The notes: generated by a model not told the origin, from the letters alone. Positions 1-8,169 are shown, counted from the first letter of the stretch. The stretch: 64,000 nucleotides of DNA from Lachnospiraceae bacterium (GCA_910574965.1 CAJTDB010000003.1:186001-250000), one strand, 5' to 3'. Made by a program: numbers and translations.

Positions 1-604
1 TCAGCCGATTCAGAGCATTTTTCTCAATACGGCTAATATACGAACGGGAAATGCCAAGCTTCTGTGCGATCTCCCTTTGGGTATATTCTCTGCCGCGGTA
101 CAGTCCGTAGCGCATAATAATTACCTGCCGCTCCCGTTCGGACAAAACGTCCTCCAACAGTCCATAGACTTTTCTCGTGTCGTCTTTCAGGCCGATCTGG
201 TCAAAAGCCGGCGGTTCCCGGCTTTCGATGATATCCAGAAGCTGGATCTCATTTCCTTCCTTATCCGTGCCGATAGGCTCATAATAGGAGGACTCTCTCT
301 GAAGCTTTTTCTTCACCCTCATGTACATAAGGATCTCGTTCTCTACACATCTCGCTGCATAGGTCGCCAGCTTGCTCGCCTTTTCATGGTCAAAGGTGTC
401 TACTGCTTTAATCAGCCCGATGGTGCCTATGGAGATCAGTTCCTCCATATCGTCCTCGGAGGACTGGTACTTTTTCACAATGTGGGCTACAAGGCGCAGA
501 TTATACTCAATCAAAATCTGACGTGCCTTTTCGTCCCCTCCCTTATACCTCACTAAACAATCTTTCTCTTCTTCCGCCGTAAGAGGTTTCGGAAAAGCTT
601 TCAA
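1..604 (-). CDS. sigK: RNA polymerase sporulation sigma factor SigK (partial, 3' end outside window)
   Basis: Late mother-cell sporulation sigma factor of the sigma-70 family. The reading frame is open from a TTG at 604 to the window edge, about 201 codons. Visible are the region 2 core (LVAHIVKKY, then ISIGTIGLIKAV and LATYAARCVENEILMYMR) and the region 4 helix-turn-helix (YTQREIAQKLGISRSYISRIEK). This pattern matches SigK/SigE rather than SigA. The TTG start is chosen because GAGGTG lies 6-7 bases upstream; an in-frame GTG three codons earlier is possible. The coding frame is continuous, so no skin-type element interrupts the visible part. It lies downstream of trhP in the same direction, about 75 bp apart. 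SigE would be the main alternative, but the N-terminal FPKPLTAEEE favours SigK. Confidence 0.88.
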   Translation of the reverse strand, partial: MKAFPKPLTAEEEKDCLVRYKGGDEKARQILIEYNLRLVAHIVKKYQSSEDDMEELISIGTIGLIKAVDTFDHEKASKLATYAARCVENEILMYMRVKKKLQRESSYYEPIGTDKEGNEIQLLDIIESREPPAFDQIGLKDDTRKVYGLLEDVLSERERQVIIMRYGLYRGREYTQREIAQKLGISRSYISRIEKNALNRL

Positions 605-678
605 AAAAGACACCTCAGTGGATATTTAATACATCTTATGTAAAAATCCCACGAAAGTGCCTTTCCACTTTTATCTTA

Positions 679-1944
679 TTATACATCTGCCGTTTTCCGA
701 AGCAGGTCCATCTTCTCCGGCGCCTGGCTCAGCTTTATCCACAAGCTTTGTCTTGCATGGGGGGCGCTCTCCTGAGGCTCCCACACCGGCCCGGCTTCGG
801 ATGCATCCTTCCCAATGGGACCTCCCCAGATCCTTTCTACTGTCGCCGGAACATCCCTGCCGTCCGGCTTCATGATTTCAATGGTTTCTCCGACAGAGAA
901 CTTGTTCCGCTGCTCCACCCGGCAGCCATAGGTTCCCCCCGTCTCCGCCACAGTACCAAGATATGTGTATTCTTTTACATAGGTGCTGTTCTCATAGATC
1001 TGTGCGTTTTCATCCGGCCTTCCATAAAAAAATCCGGTCGTAAATCTGCGGTTCGTACTGACGTTCACCTGTTCCAAATACCAGGGCATACGCTCCTCGT
1101 ACAAAGCCGGCGATGCCGCATAATCGTCCAGTGCATGACGATAGGCCCTGGCCACAGAAGCAGCATACAGTGCCGTCTTCATTCGGCCTTCCACTTTCAG
1201 GCTGTCCACACCGGCCGCCAGCAGATCCGGAAGATGACCGATCATGCACAGATCTTTGGAATTAAAGAGAAATGTGCCCCGCTCGTTCTCATAAACCGGC
1301 ATATATTCCCCAGGACGCGTCTCCTCCACCACTGCATACTTCCAGCGGCAGGGATGGGTGCAGGCTCCCTGATTGGCATCTCTCCCTGTGAGGTAGTTGC
1401 TTAGAAGACATCTGCCGGAATAAGAAATGCACATGGCTCCATGCACAAATGTCTCGATTTCCATCGTATCAGGAATCTGATCCCGGATCTCCCGGATCTC
1501 CCCAAGAGACAGCTCCCTTCCGGTTACCACTCTTTTAGCCCCCTGAGACTGCCAGAAACGAAACGTCTTATAATTTACATTATTCGCCTGCGTAGAAATA
1601 TGAATATCGATCTCAGGGCATATTTCTCTGGCTGTCAGAAAAAGTCCCGGATCCGAAATAATCAGTGCATCCGGATGAATGGCCTTCAGCTCTTCAAAAT
1701 ACGCCTCTGCCCCTTCCAGATCCCGGTTATGGGCAAGTATATTGGCCGTTACATATACCTTTACCTTGCGGGCATGGGCAAAGGCAATCCCTTCCTTCAT
1801 CTCCTCCATGGAGAAATTTTTCGCTTTTGCCCGAAGGCCGTAAGCTTCTCCGCCGATATAGACGGCATCTGCCCCGAAATTTACCGCAGTCTTCAGCACC
1901 TCCAGACTGCTGGCCGGGATCAAAAGCTCCGGTTGTCTGTTCAT
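679..1944 (-). CDS. trhP: U32 family peptidase-like protein, probable tRNA U34 hydroxylation protein TrhP
   Basis: 421 aa, the length of Bacillus subtilis YrrO. The U32 signature ETFVHGAMCISYSGRCLLS lies near residue 165-183, followed by the cysteines of GACTHPCRWKYA. In B. subtilis and E. coli, members of this family (YrrN/YrrO, YegQ) act with prephenate and iron-sulfur metabolism to make 5-hydroxyuridine at tRNA position 34, despite the peptidase name. The adjacent overlapping gene encodes the matching methyltransferase TrmR (4-bp ATGA overlap), which supports a tRNA role over proteolysis. Only the long YrrO-type paralogue is seen; there is no YrrN-type partner. The function is inferred from family and neighbour. 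Confidence 0.85.
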   Translation of the reverse strand: MNRQPELLIPASSLEVLKTAVNFGADAVYIGGEAYGLRAKAKNFSMEEMKEGIAFAHARKVKVYVTANILAHNRDLEGAEAYFEELKAIHPDALIISDPGLFLTAREICPEIDIHISTQANNVNYKTFRFWQSQGAKRVVTGRELSLGEIREIRDQIPDTMEIETFVHGAMCISYSGRCLLSNYLTGRDANQGACTHPCRWKYAVVEETRPGEYMPVYENERGTFLFNSKDLCMIGHLPDLLAAGVDSLKVEGRMKTALYAASVARAYRHALDDYAASPALYEERMPWYLEQVNVSTNRRFTTGFFYGRPDENAQIYENSTYVKEYTYLGTVAETGGTYGCRVEQRNKFSVGETIEIMKPDGRDVPATVERIWGGPIGKDASEAGPVWEPQESAPHARQSLWIKLSQAPEKMDLLRKTADV

Positions 1945-2621
1945 ATTCCGTCTGCTCCTTTTCTATCCGGCAGGCTGCCTCCCGTCCGAACACTGATGGT
2001 GACACCATCTCCAAGAGGCAGTATGGATGTAGTCAGTTCTTCTGTATGGGTCAGTGCATACAGATATTCTCTCATTCTTGCGTGGATTGTGCGATTTCTC
2101 CGCTCCACGGCAAACCGGGACTCTATAATATCCCCGTCCTGAAGCACATTATCCGACACAAGAATGCCGCCCCTTCTCAGAAGACGCAGAACTTCCGGCA
2201 GATAGCTGATATACTGTCCCTTTGCCGCATCCACAAAGATCAGATCATAGGTATCCTTCAGTTCCTTCAGTACCTGCAGTGCATCTCCCTCAATCAGCGT
2301 GATCTGTTCCTCCTTCCCTGCACGGGCAAAATGCTCCCTCGCGACAGGAATCCTTTTTTCATAATTCTCGATGGTCGTAATCCGGCAGCCTTCCGGCGCA
2401 TACTCACTCATAAATAGGGCGGAAAAACCGACCGCCGTCCCCACTTCCAGAATCTTCTCAGGGCTGTGAGCCTTTATCAGAAATCGAAGCAGGCTCTGGG
2501 TCTCTTTCCGGATGATTGGAACTTTTGACGCTTTTGCATCCGCTTCCATCCGGTCTAGTTGTTCTGAATTACCCGGATACAGGGAATTAATATAGGCACT
2601 TACCCGCTCTCCCCTTGTCAT
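1941..2621 (-). CDS. trmR: tRNA 5-hydroxyuridine methyltransferase-type O-methyltransferase
   Basis: 226 aa class I SAM-dependent O-methyltransferase. Motif I is LEVGTAVGFSALFM near residue 58; the metal/substrate motifs FVDAAKGQY and DNVLQDG follow near residues 131 and 158. It is the counterpart of B. subtilis YrrM (TrmR), which methylates ho5U34 to mo5U34 in tRNA. The start overlaps the stop of the MltG-like gene by 4 bp, and its own stop overlaps trhP by 4 bp, so the three are translationally coupled. A catechol or caffeoyl-CoA type methyltransferase has the same fold, but the gene order fits TrmR. Confidence 0.82.
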   Translation of the reverse strand: MTRGERVSAYINSLYPGNSEQLDRMEADAKASKVPIIRKETQSLLRFLIKAHSPEKILEVGTAVGFSALFMSEYAPEGCRITTIENYEKRIPVAREHFARAGKEEQITLIEGDALQVLKELKDTYDLIFVDAAKGQYISYLPEVLRLLRRGGILVSDNVLQDGDIIESRFAVERRNRTIHARMREYLYALTHTEELTTSILPLGDGVTISVRTGGSLPDRKGADGI

Positions 2622-3001
2622 TCCTCTTCTTCCTCTTCGCCTTCACCTGCCAGAACCTGCATCAGTTCTTTCGGAGTCATGGATGTATTCAAAATGTACT
2701 CTCCTGGCTTGATCTTGTCCTCGTACTTATTGACCTTCAACTGAATCCGGAAAATGTCCGCATCATGAATCAGCCCTCTTCTCTCCAGAAGCTGCGCTGC
2801 CTCTTTGATTGTCATATCACTGCTCAGCGCCACAAGCATATCTCTTCCGGGCTTGGGTTCTACAGCCGCTTCGGACACGATGCTGTAACCATACGTATAT
2901 GCATAGGTCCCCACCTGATAGATACCTGCAGCCACCAGTATCACGATGGACAGACGCAGGAAAAAAAGTACTGCTGCCAGTAATACCTTTTCTGTTTTCA
3001 T
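2618..3001 (-). CDS. Short MltG/YceG-like membrane protein lacking the lytic domain
   Basis: 127 aa. One transmembrane helix lies near residues 8-28. A small extracytoplasmic domain follows with TIKEAAQLLERRGLI and KPGEYILNTSMTPKELMQVL, which is the N-terminal LysM-like module of the MltG endolytic transglycosylase. A poly-Glu tail ends the protein. Complete MltG is about 350 aa and carries a catalytic glutamate domain; that domain is absent here and the gene ends normally, so this is a natural short form rather than an obvious truncation. The position next to trmR and trhP equals that of yrrL (mltG) in B. subtilis. It is unlikely to cleave glycan by itself. Confidence 0.75.
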   Translation of the reverse strand: MKTEKVLLAAVLFFLRLSIVILVAAGIYQVGTYAYTYGYSIVSEAAVEPKPGRDMLVALSSDMTIKEAAQLLERRGLIHDADIFRIQLKVNKYEDKIKPGEYILNTSMTPKELMQVLAGEGEEEEEE

Positions 3002-3035
3002 AGCTCTGTCTCCTGCTTTTGTTCTGTATCCGCAC

Positions 3036-3362
3036 TTATATCAGTATCTCTACAATATCAATAAGTCTGGCATGAATTTCCTGCATCATCCGGCACATGC
3101 GAAGCTCCCGCTCCAAATAAGCCGCCACGACAGGATCTCTGCGAAAGCTCTCAAACTGTGCTTCAAATGCTTCCAGGCGCTCATACAGATCTTCCCCGTC
3201 AATGTTCTGAAGTTCATAATTTCTCCAGCAGAACTCCCGAATTTTCTCCGCCAGACCCGGAATCTGTTCCACCTGCCGTCTGGCTGCCAGAAAATTCTGA
3301 TACTCTGCGCTTTCTTCGATTACTGTTCTTAGTTCTTCTACTTTTTCTTTGATCACATCCAT
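3036..3362 (-). CDS. YlbF/YmcA family regulator
   Basis: 108 aa and almost entirely helical. It has the family pattern of an N-terminal helix with EESAEYQNFLAARRQVEQ followed by a long amphipathic segment. YlbF and YmcA of B. subtilis form, with YaaT, an iron-sulfur complex that steers RNase Y and affects competence, biofilm and sporulation. The gene sits 10 bp downstream of RNase J, so a role near RNA turnover is plausible, but that is inference. No cysteine pair typical of an Fe-S ligand site is visible; one lone Cys occurs in EFCWRNYE and another in RMCRMM. Confidence 0.75.
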   Translation of the reverse strand: MDVIKEKVEELRTVIEESAEYQNFLAARRQVEQIPGLAEKIREFCWRNYELQNIDGEDLYERLEAFEAQFESFRRDPVVAAYLERELRMCRMMQEIHARLIDIVEILI

Positions 3363-3372
3363 GCTTTTTGCC

Positions 3373-5037
3373 CTATACTTCCATGATAATCGGAAGGATC
3401 ATGGGGTTCCGTTTGGTCTTTTTACGGATATGATCCCCCAGTGCATCTTTCATGACATTTTTCATCTTGCCCCAGTCCGTAATATTGCGGTCCAGACATT
3501 TTTCTACCGCATCATAGACTACCGCACGGGCCTGCTCCATCAGATCCTCGGACTCTCTTACATAGACAAATCCTCTGGATACGATATCCGGTCCCGACAG
3601 CAGCACATTGCTGCCCTTTTCCAGTGTCAGGACGATAATCATGATACCATCCTCTGCCAGATGCTGGCGGTCACGCATGACAATATTTCCCACATCACCG
3701 ACACCAAGGCCGTCCACAAATATCGCCCCTGTATGGACCTTATCCACCACTGCAGCACCGGTTTCATTCATCTCGATCACATCTCCGGACTGCAGAACAA
3801 AAATATGGTCTTTCTCAATGCCCAACTGTCTTGCAATGGAAGCCTGTGCTTTTAGATGCCGGTACTCTCCGTGCACCGGAATCGCATACTTTGGATGAAC
3901 GAGAGAATAGATCAGCTTGATCTCCTCCTGGCAGGCATGTCCCGACACATGGGCATCCTGGAAGATCACATTTGCCCCTTTGGCAGACAGTTCATTAATG
4001 ACTTTTGAAACCGCTTTCTCGTTGCCCGGAATCGGATTGGAACTGAAAATCACGGTATCGCCCGGCATAATATGCACTTTCCGATGCAGATTCTGGGCCA
4101 TACGCGACAGAGCCGCCATGGATTCTCCCTGGCTTCCTGTGGTAATCAGCACCGTCGCCTCCGGCGGATAATTATTAAGCTGTTCAATATCGATGAGTGT
4201 ATTGTCCGGTATTCGGATATAGCCCAGCTCCACTGCCGTTGTAATGACATTGACCATGCTGCGGCCTTCCACTACCACTTTTTTATTATGTTTGTATGCA
4301 GAATTGATGATCTGCTGTACCCGGTCCACATTGGACGCAAAGGTTGCCACGATGATCCGGGAGTTGCAGTGTTCCGTAAAGAGCGCATCCATCGTCCGCC
4401 CCACACTCTTTTCCGACATCGTCACACCCGGACGTTCTGCATTGGTACTGTCACACATAAGCGCCAGCACGCCCTTTTTCCCGATCTCGCCGAAGCGCTG
4501 CAAGTCGATGCTGTCGCCAAAAACCGGCGTATAATCCACTTTGAAATCACCCGTATGCACGACAATACCTGCCGGTGAATAGATGGCAAGAGCCGAAGCA
4601 TCCGCAATACTGTGGTTGGTCTTTACAAATTCAATCCGAAACTGTCCAAGATTAATAGACTGCCCATGCTTCACCACTTTTCTTTTCGTAGTCTTCAGCA
4701 TATTGTGCTCTTTTAATTTCCCCTCAATCAGAGCAATGGTCAGCTTCGTCGCATAGACCGGCACATTGATATCTTTCAGGACATATGGCAGTGCTCCGAT
4801 ATGATCTTCATGTCCGTGAGTGATGACAAATCCTTTCACTTTACTGATATTCTGTTTCAGATATGTCACGTCCGGGATCACCAGATCGATCCCCAGCATA
4901 TCATCCTCCGGAAACGCCAGACCGCAGTCCACAACAACAATACTGTCTTCGAACTCAAAGGCAGTAATGTTCATACCGATCTGCTCCAGCCCGCCTAACG
5001 GAATGATACGCAGTTTTGAATTGTTCACATTTTTCAA
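3373..5037 (-). CDS. rnj: Ribonuclease J
   Basis: 554 aa metallo-beta-lactamase/beta-CASP ribonuclease with 5'-3' exo- and endonuclease activity on RNA. The metal motif THGHEDHIG lies near residue 74-82. HTGDFKVDYTP, the beta-CASP segment with TTGSQGE, and VHGEYRHL follow, then the C-terminal dimerisation domain. The start is TTG: AGGAGG is 8 bases upstream and the homologous N-terminus begins just there. The 318-bp region upstream carries two copies of a hairpin repeat that ends at this Shine-Dalgarno sequence. In the family this enzyme acts in mRNA decay and rRNA maturation. Confidence 0.95.
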   Translation of the reverse strand: MKNVNNSKLRIIPLGGLEQIGMNITAFEFEDSIVVVDCGLAFPEDDMLGIDLVIPDVTYLKQNISKVKGFVITHGHEDHIGALPYVLKDINVPVYATKLTIALIEGKLKEHNMLKTTKRKVVKHGQSINLGQFRIEFVKTNHSIADASALAIYSPAGIVVHTGDFKVDYTPVFGDSIDLQRFGEIGKKGVLALMCDSTNAERPGVTMSEKSVGRTMDALFTEHCNSRIIVATFASNVDRVQQIINSAYKHNKKVVVEGRSMVNVITTAVELGYIRIPDNTLIDIEQLNNYPPEATVLITTGSQGESMAALSRMAQNLHRKVHIMPGDTVIFSSNPIPGNEKAVSKVINELSAKGANVIFQDAHVSGHACQEEIKLIYSLVHPKYAIPVHGEYRHLKAQASIARQLGIEKDHIFVLQSGDVIEMNETGAAVVDKVHTGAIFVDGLGVGDVGNIVMRDRQHLAEDGIMIIVLTLEKGSNVLLSGPDIVSRGFVYVRESEDLMEQARAVVYDAVEKCLDRNITDWGKMKNVMKDALGDHIRKKTKRNPMILPIIMEV

Positions 5038-5053
5038 ATATATAACCTCCTAA

Positions 5054-5160
5054 TTATAGTTCCGCATCTGTATACAGGATATCCTTTTCCGGAAGAATTT
5101 CCCTCCGCTTACGCTTCTGGAAATCCTTTCGGATATTTTACATACAAATGCTGTTTTTAT
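5054..5160. repeat. Hairpin repeat unit (103 bp), copy A1
   Basis: Begins AGTTCCGC at 5058 and recurs as AGTTCCGC at 5161, a period of 103 bp. The unit folds as two nested stems: an outer stem between GCATCTGTATACAGGATATCC-like and GGATATTTTACATACAAATGC-like arms, and an inner stem between CCGGAAGAATTTCC and GGAAATCCTTTCGG. On the minus strand its end reads GCGGAACTATAATT and runs straight into the AGGAGG of the RNase J gene. Confidence 0.75.
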
Positions 5161-5230
5161 AGTTCCGCACCTGTGCACAAGATATCCCCGACAATCCTTC
5201 CGGACACCTTATGTCCAGATGCTGTTTTTA
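5161..5230. repeat. Hairpin repeat unit, shorter copy A2
   Basis: Second unit directly following copy A1. It again starts AGTTCCGC, then CCTGTGCACAAGATATCC, and ends CAGATGCTGTTTTTA like the end of copy A1 (AAATGCTGTTTTTA). It is about 70 bp and lacks part of the inner stem, so it looks like a shortened copy. The remaining bases up to the DUF1292 stop at 5356 hold nothing I can name. Confidence 0.65.
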
Positions 5231-5355
5231 CATTGGCTGTCCGCTTTATTACAAGACGGCACAGACATATCTTTTCTGTCTTCTTTGGTCTTTGCCCCGG
5301 CAGTCTCCTATAAAAACGGACTCCTTCCGGCTACGCTTTCCCGTTCCTCTTTCTG

Positions 5356-5613
5356 TTACCTTGTAATGTCTACATCATCCAGAAGCTGCTCAAACACCTT
5401 AAGCACTGCCTCTGCTTCCTGTTCATCCTCCACGATCTCGCAGACACTCTCCTGTTCCTTGTCCGCTGACAAATCTTTCAGGATCACACAGTTCGCATCC
5501 CCTTCTTCTGAATCCGCCGCCAGCAGATAGTTTGTCCCATTTACACGGGTCTGCTCTAGTACATAAAGTTCAAGCGTCTCTCCCTGCTCCCCCTGAAATG
5601 TCAGTTTCTCCAT
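5356..5613 (-). CDS. DUF1292 domain protein (YrzB-like)
   Basis: 85 aa acidic protein. It has the short beta-rich DUF1292 core ([21 protein letters not shown], then CVILKD) and an acidic helical tail. Members are encoded beside ruvX and ireB across Firmicutes; no biochemical function is established. The start lies 44 bp inside the ruvX 3' end, with AAAGGAG upstream, which suggests translational coupling. It is followed by the hairpin repeats and RNase J. Confidence 0.85.
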   Translation of the reverse strand: MEKLTFQGEQGETLELYVLEQTRVNGTNYLLAADSEEGDANCVILKDLSADKEQESVCEIVEDEQEAEAVLKVFEQLLDDVDITR

Positions 5614-6052
5614 CTTTGTCCTTTTCTCCTTTTATATACCGTCTGTCCAGATATCCCTGCAAAATAAAGACCGCCGCGATCTGATCCACATACGCCTTCC
5701 GATGCTCCCGCCGGATACCGCTCTCCATGAGCGTCCGCTCCGCCTCCACTGTCGTCAGACGTTCATCCCACATAACAACAGGCAGGCCTGTCCGCTTTTT
5801 CAGCATCTCTGCAAATTCCAGCGATTTCTCAGCCCTGTCTCCTATGGTATTATTCATATTTTTTGGAAAACCCAGTACGATCTCTTCTACTTCGTACTCT
5901 TCACACAACACCTTAATCCGGGCAAGCGTCTGCCTCAGTTTATTCTCCTGAGTCCTTGCAATCGTCTCCAGCGCCTGCGCAGTGAAAAGAAGCCCGTCGC
6001 TTATTGCAACACCGACCGTCTTTGAACCGTAGTCCAATCCCATAATCCTCAC
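5570..6052 (-). CDS. ruvX: Holliday junction resolvase-like RNase RuvX/YqgF
   Basis: 160 aa RNase H-fold protein. The conserved N-terminal [16 protein letters not shown] carries the first acidic residue, [10 protein letters not shown] the substrate loop, WDERLTT the second acidic motif, and DQIAA near residue 127 the last. It begins with GTG at 6052. In E. coli YqgF is essential for pre-16S rRNA 5' end maturation; a Holliday junction role was proposed by fold. It lies between ireB and DUF1292, the usual Firmicutes order, with a 44-bp overlap into DUF1292. Confidence 0.92.
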   Translation of the reverse strand: MRIMGLDYGSKTVGVAISDGLLFTAQALETIARTQENKLRQTLARIKVLCEEYEVEEIVLGFPKNMNNTIGDRAEKSLEFAEMLKKRTGLPVVMWDERLTTVEAERTLMESGIRREHRKAYVDQIAAVFILQGYLDRRYIKGEKDKDGETDISGGAGRDA

Positions 6053-6058
6053 TGGTGC

Positions 6059-6322
6059 CTAATCCCTCACGGTCTTTTCTACATAGACTCTCAAAAGCTC
6101 TTCCACCAGCTCGTCCCGTTCCACCTTCATAATCAGGCTCCTGGCCCCTTTGTGGCTGGTGATATAAGTCGGATCTCCGGACATAATATACCCGACGATC
6201 TGATTCACCGGATCATAGCCCTTCTCCGTCATAGCCTCATAGACCTTTCTAAGAACTTCCCCCACTTTCAGTTCCTGATCTGACTGAATTTTAAAATACT
6301 GTGTGTTTTCCAATTTTTTCAT
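6059..6322 (-). CDS. ireB: IreB family regulatory phosphoprotein (UPF0297)
   Basis: 87 aa, the full family length. It has the characteristic YEAMTEKGYDPVNQIVGYIMSGDPTYITSHKGAR core. In Enterococcus faecalis IreB is phosphorylated on threonines near the N-terminus by the PASTA kinase IreK and modulates cephalosporin resistance. Here NTQYFKI offers one N-terminal threonine. It is the first gene of the ireB-ruvX-DUF1292-rnj-ylbF series, 7 bp ahead of ruvX. Confidence 0.93.
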   Translation of the reverse strand: MKKLENTQYFKIQSDQELKVGEVLRKVYEAMTEKGYDPVNQIVGYIMSGDPTYITSHKGARSLIMKVERDELVEELLRVYVEKTVRD

Positions 6323-6341
6323 AGTACCCCGTCCTCAGCAA

Positions 6342-6347
6342 AGTATA
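6342..6347 (-). promoter_or_regulatory. Extended -10 promoter candidate for ireB
   Basis: On the minus strand TATGATATACT gives a TGn-extended -10 element (TATACT) about 20 bases before the ireB start. No good -35 hexamer is seen, as is usual for extended -10 promoters. Confidence 0.4.
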
Positions 6348-6408
6348 TCATACCTGTTATATCATCAGTTTACTATAATCCGGCAGTAAATTCAATGTTT
6401 ATTTTCTG

Positions 6409-7728
6409 TCACTCTCTGTCGATATCCGCCGCCGTCCCGCACAGCAGGTCATTTTCCAGCAGTTTTTCTACTTTTACCCGGACCAGGCGATTGGTAAGTG
6501 AATCCTCTCCGGGCACGGCTACTTTCACATATTCCCTCGTATGCCCGGTCTGCCAGATCTTCCCCTGCAGCACATACGGTTCCTCCATAAGCACTTCCAC
6601 AGTTCTGCCCAGCAGCCGGGTACGATAGTTCAGACTGTTCTCTTCGGTCAGCTTTAGGAGAAGGTCACTCCTCTTCGTCTTCACCGGCTCCGGAATCTGC
6701 CCGTCCATCCGGTCCGCTCTAGTTCCCTTTCGTCTGGAATATTTGAACACATGAGTCTCATAAAAGCGGATCTTTTTCAGAAATGCCACTGTTTCTGCAA
6801 ACTCCTCTTCCGTCTCTCCCGGAAAACCGACCATCACATCCGTCGTCAGAGCCGGATGGTCAAAGTGGGACCGCAGTCTCTCACAGCATGCACCAAATTC
6901 CTCTGTATCATACTTCCGATTCATCCGTTTCAGCGTCTCATCACATCCGCTCTGCAAAGACAGGTGAAAATGCGGACAGAGCTTTTCCACGAACGTCAGT
7001 TCTCTTACAAATGCCTCCGTCATAATCCGCGGTTCTAAAGAGCCAAGACGGATTCTTTGAATTCCCCGGACATCATTTACCGCCCGCAGCACAGTCAGAA
7101 GGTCCCCTTTTGGCAGATCCGTTCCGTAGGAATCTAAATGAATGCCTGTCAGCACTACTTCCTGATATCCGTTCTCAGCTAACGCCTGCACTTCCGAAAG
7201 GATATCCGTAAGACTCCTGCTGCGGACTCTTCCTCTTGTATAAGGAATGATACAATACGTACAGAACTGATCGCACCCGTCCTGGATCTTTACGCAGGCT
7301 CTCGTATGTCCGGAAGTCCGTTCATGGGCCAGTTCCTCATAAGTCCTCTCATGGGTCATATCATGGATCCAGGAAGTTTTATGGGCCTTTTCCCATTCCT
7401 CAAGAATCAGAGGCAGTCTGGCCTTTTCATTATTTCCAATCAGAATATCCACCGCCTGATCTTTCAGAAGCTCTTCCCCCGCCGCCTGGACATAACAGCC
7501 CGCCGCAATCACCAGCGCTTCCGGATTCTGCTTCTTTGCCCGGTGCAGCATCTGACGGGACTTCCGGTCAGCCATATTCGTCACACTGCATGTATTAATC
7601 AAATAGACATCCGCCTGCTCCTCAAAAGAAACAATCTCATATCCCTGCCGGAGCAGCATTTCTTCCATAGCTTCCGTCTCGTACGCATTTACTTTGCAGC
7701 CAAGGCTGTGCAGCGCAGCTTTTTTCAT
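6409..7728 (-). CDS. mtaB: tRNA t6A37 methylthiotransferase MtaB
   Basis: 439 aa radical-SAM methylthiotransferase that converts t6A to ms2t6A at position 37 of ANN-decoding tRNAs. The N-terminal UPF0004 domain carries the cysteines of LGCKVN, NTCSVTN and AAGCYVQ. The radical-SAM cluster motif DGCDQFCTYCIIPYTRGR lies near residue 150, and a C-terminal TRAM domain follows. The N-terminal pattern LGCKVNAYE separates MtaB from MiaB and RimO. It stands alone with an 86-bp gap before ireB and shares a divergent intergenic region with the HPr-like gene. Confidence 0.92.
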   Translation of the reverse strand: MKKAALHSLGCKVNAYETEAMEEMLLRQGYEIVSFEEQADVYLINTCSVTNMADRKSRQMLHRAKKQNPEALVIAAGCYVQAAGEELLKDQAVDILIGNNEKARLPLILEEWEKAHKTSWIHDMTHERTYEELAHERTSGHTRACVKIQDGCDQFCTYCIIPYTRGRVRSRSLTDILSEVQALAENGYQEVVLTGIHLDSYGTDLPKGDLLTVLRAVNDVRGIQRIRLGSLEPRIMTEAFVRELTFVEKLCPHFHLSLQSGCDETLKRMNRKYDTEEFGACCERLRSHFDHPALTTDVMVGFPGETEEEFAETVAFLKKIRFYETHVFKYSRRKGTRADRMDGQIPEPVKTKRSDLLLKLTEENSLNYRTRLLGRTVEVLMEEPYVLQGKIWQTGHTREYVKVAVPGEDSLTNRLVRVKVEKLLENDLLCGTAADIDRE

Positions 7729-7827
7729 ACCTTTCTCCTGTCAAAATCCGGCGCCGGTCCTAGTCATACCCTGTACCCGGAAATATTCCAATCCGGACCA
7801 GCCGCCTTATTTTTAATAATTTTTTCA

Positions 7828-7856
7828 TTGACTTTCTTCCCGCAAGTCATTAATAT
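7828..7856 (+). promoter_or_regulatory. Sigma-A promoter for the HPr-like gene
   Basis: TTGACT (7828-7833), a 17-bp spacer and TAATAT (7851-7856), followed by GAGGAGG before the start codon. Confidence 0.7.
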
Positions 7857-7894
7857 GTTAGATGTAATCAATACCATGCGAGGAGGATTCAACA

Positions 7895-8128
7895 ATGAAA
7901 ACAGTTCATATTTCTTTAAACTCCATCGATAAAGTAAAAGCATTCGTAAACGAGATTACCAAATTCGATAATGATTTCGATCTGGTATCCGGACGCTATG
8001 TCATTGACGCCAAGTCCATCATGGGAATTTTCAGCCTGGACCTTTCCAAACCCATTGAGCTGAACATCCACTCGGAGAAAAATGCAGATGAGATCCTTGA
8101 GGTTCTCGCCCCCTATATCGTTGACTGA
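7895..8128 (+). CDS. HPr-like protein lacking the phospho-accepting histidine
   Basis: 77 aa with the HPr fold pattern. KSIMGIFSLDLSKPIEL aligns with the Ser46 segment of HPr (KSIMGVMSLG), so the regulatory serine is present. The active-site segment that reads GIHARPA in HPr is NSIDKVKAFV here, with no histidine. It therefore cannot accept phosphate from enzyme I at the usual site. It might act as a regulatory partner, like Crh, which also lacks His15; that is inference. It is monocistronic, with its own promoter and terminator, and is the only plus-strand gene in the first 51 kb. The Shine-Dalgarno GAGGAGG is strong. Confidence 0.82.
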   Translation: MKTVHISLNSIDKVKAFVNEITKFDNDFDLVSGRYVIDAKSIMGIFSLDLSKPIELNIHSEKNADEILEVLAPYIVD

Positions 8129-8145
8129 AATATGCACCCGAGCGG

Positions 8146-8169
8146 GCTGCCGTACGCGGCAGCTTTTTT
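8146..8169 (+). terminator. Rho-independent terminator after the HPr-like gene
   Basis: Stem GCTGCC / GGCAGC with loop GTACGC, followed by six T residues, 17 bp after the stop codon. Confidence 0.85.

Noticed and set aside
1-604. Calling the left-edge gene a truncated pseudogene
   Set aside because: The frame is open to the window edge and all sigma-70 motifs are intact; it is simply cut by the window.
5054-5230. Reading the tandem hairpins as a CRISPR array
   Set aside because: Only two to three units, with the variation inside the stems rather than in spacers between identical repeats, and no cas genes nearby.
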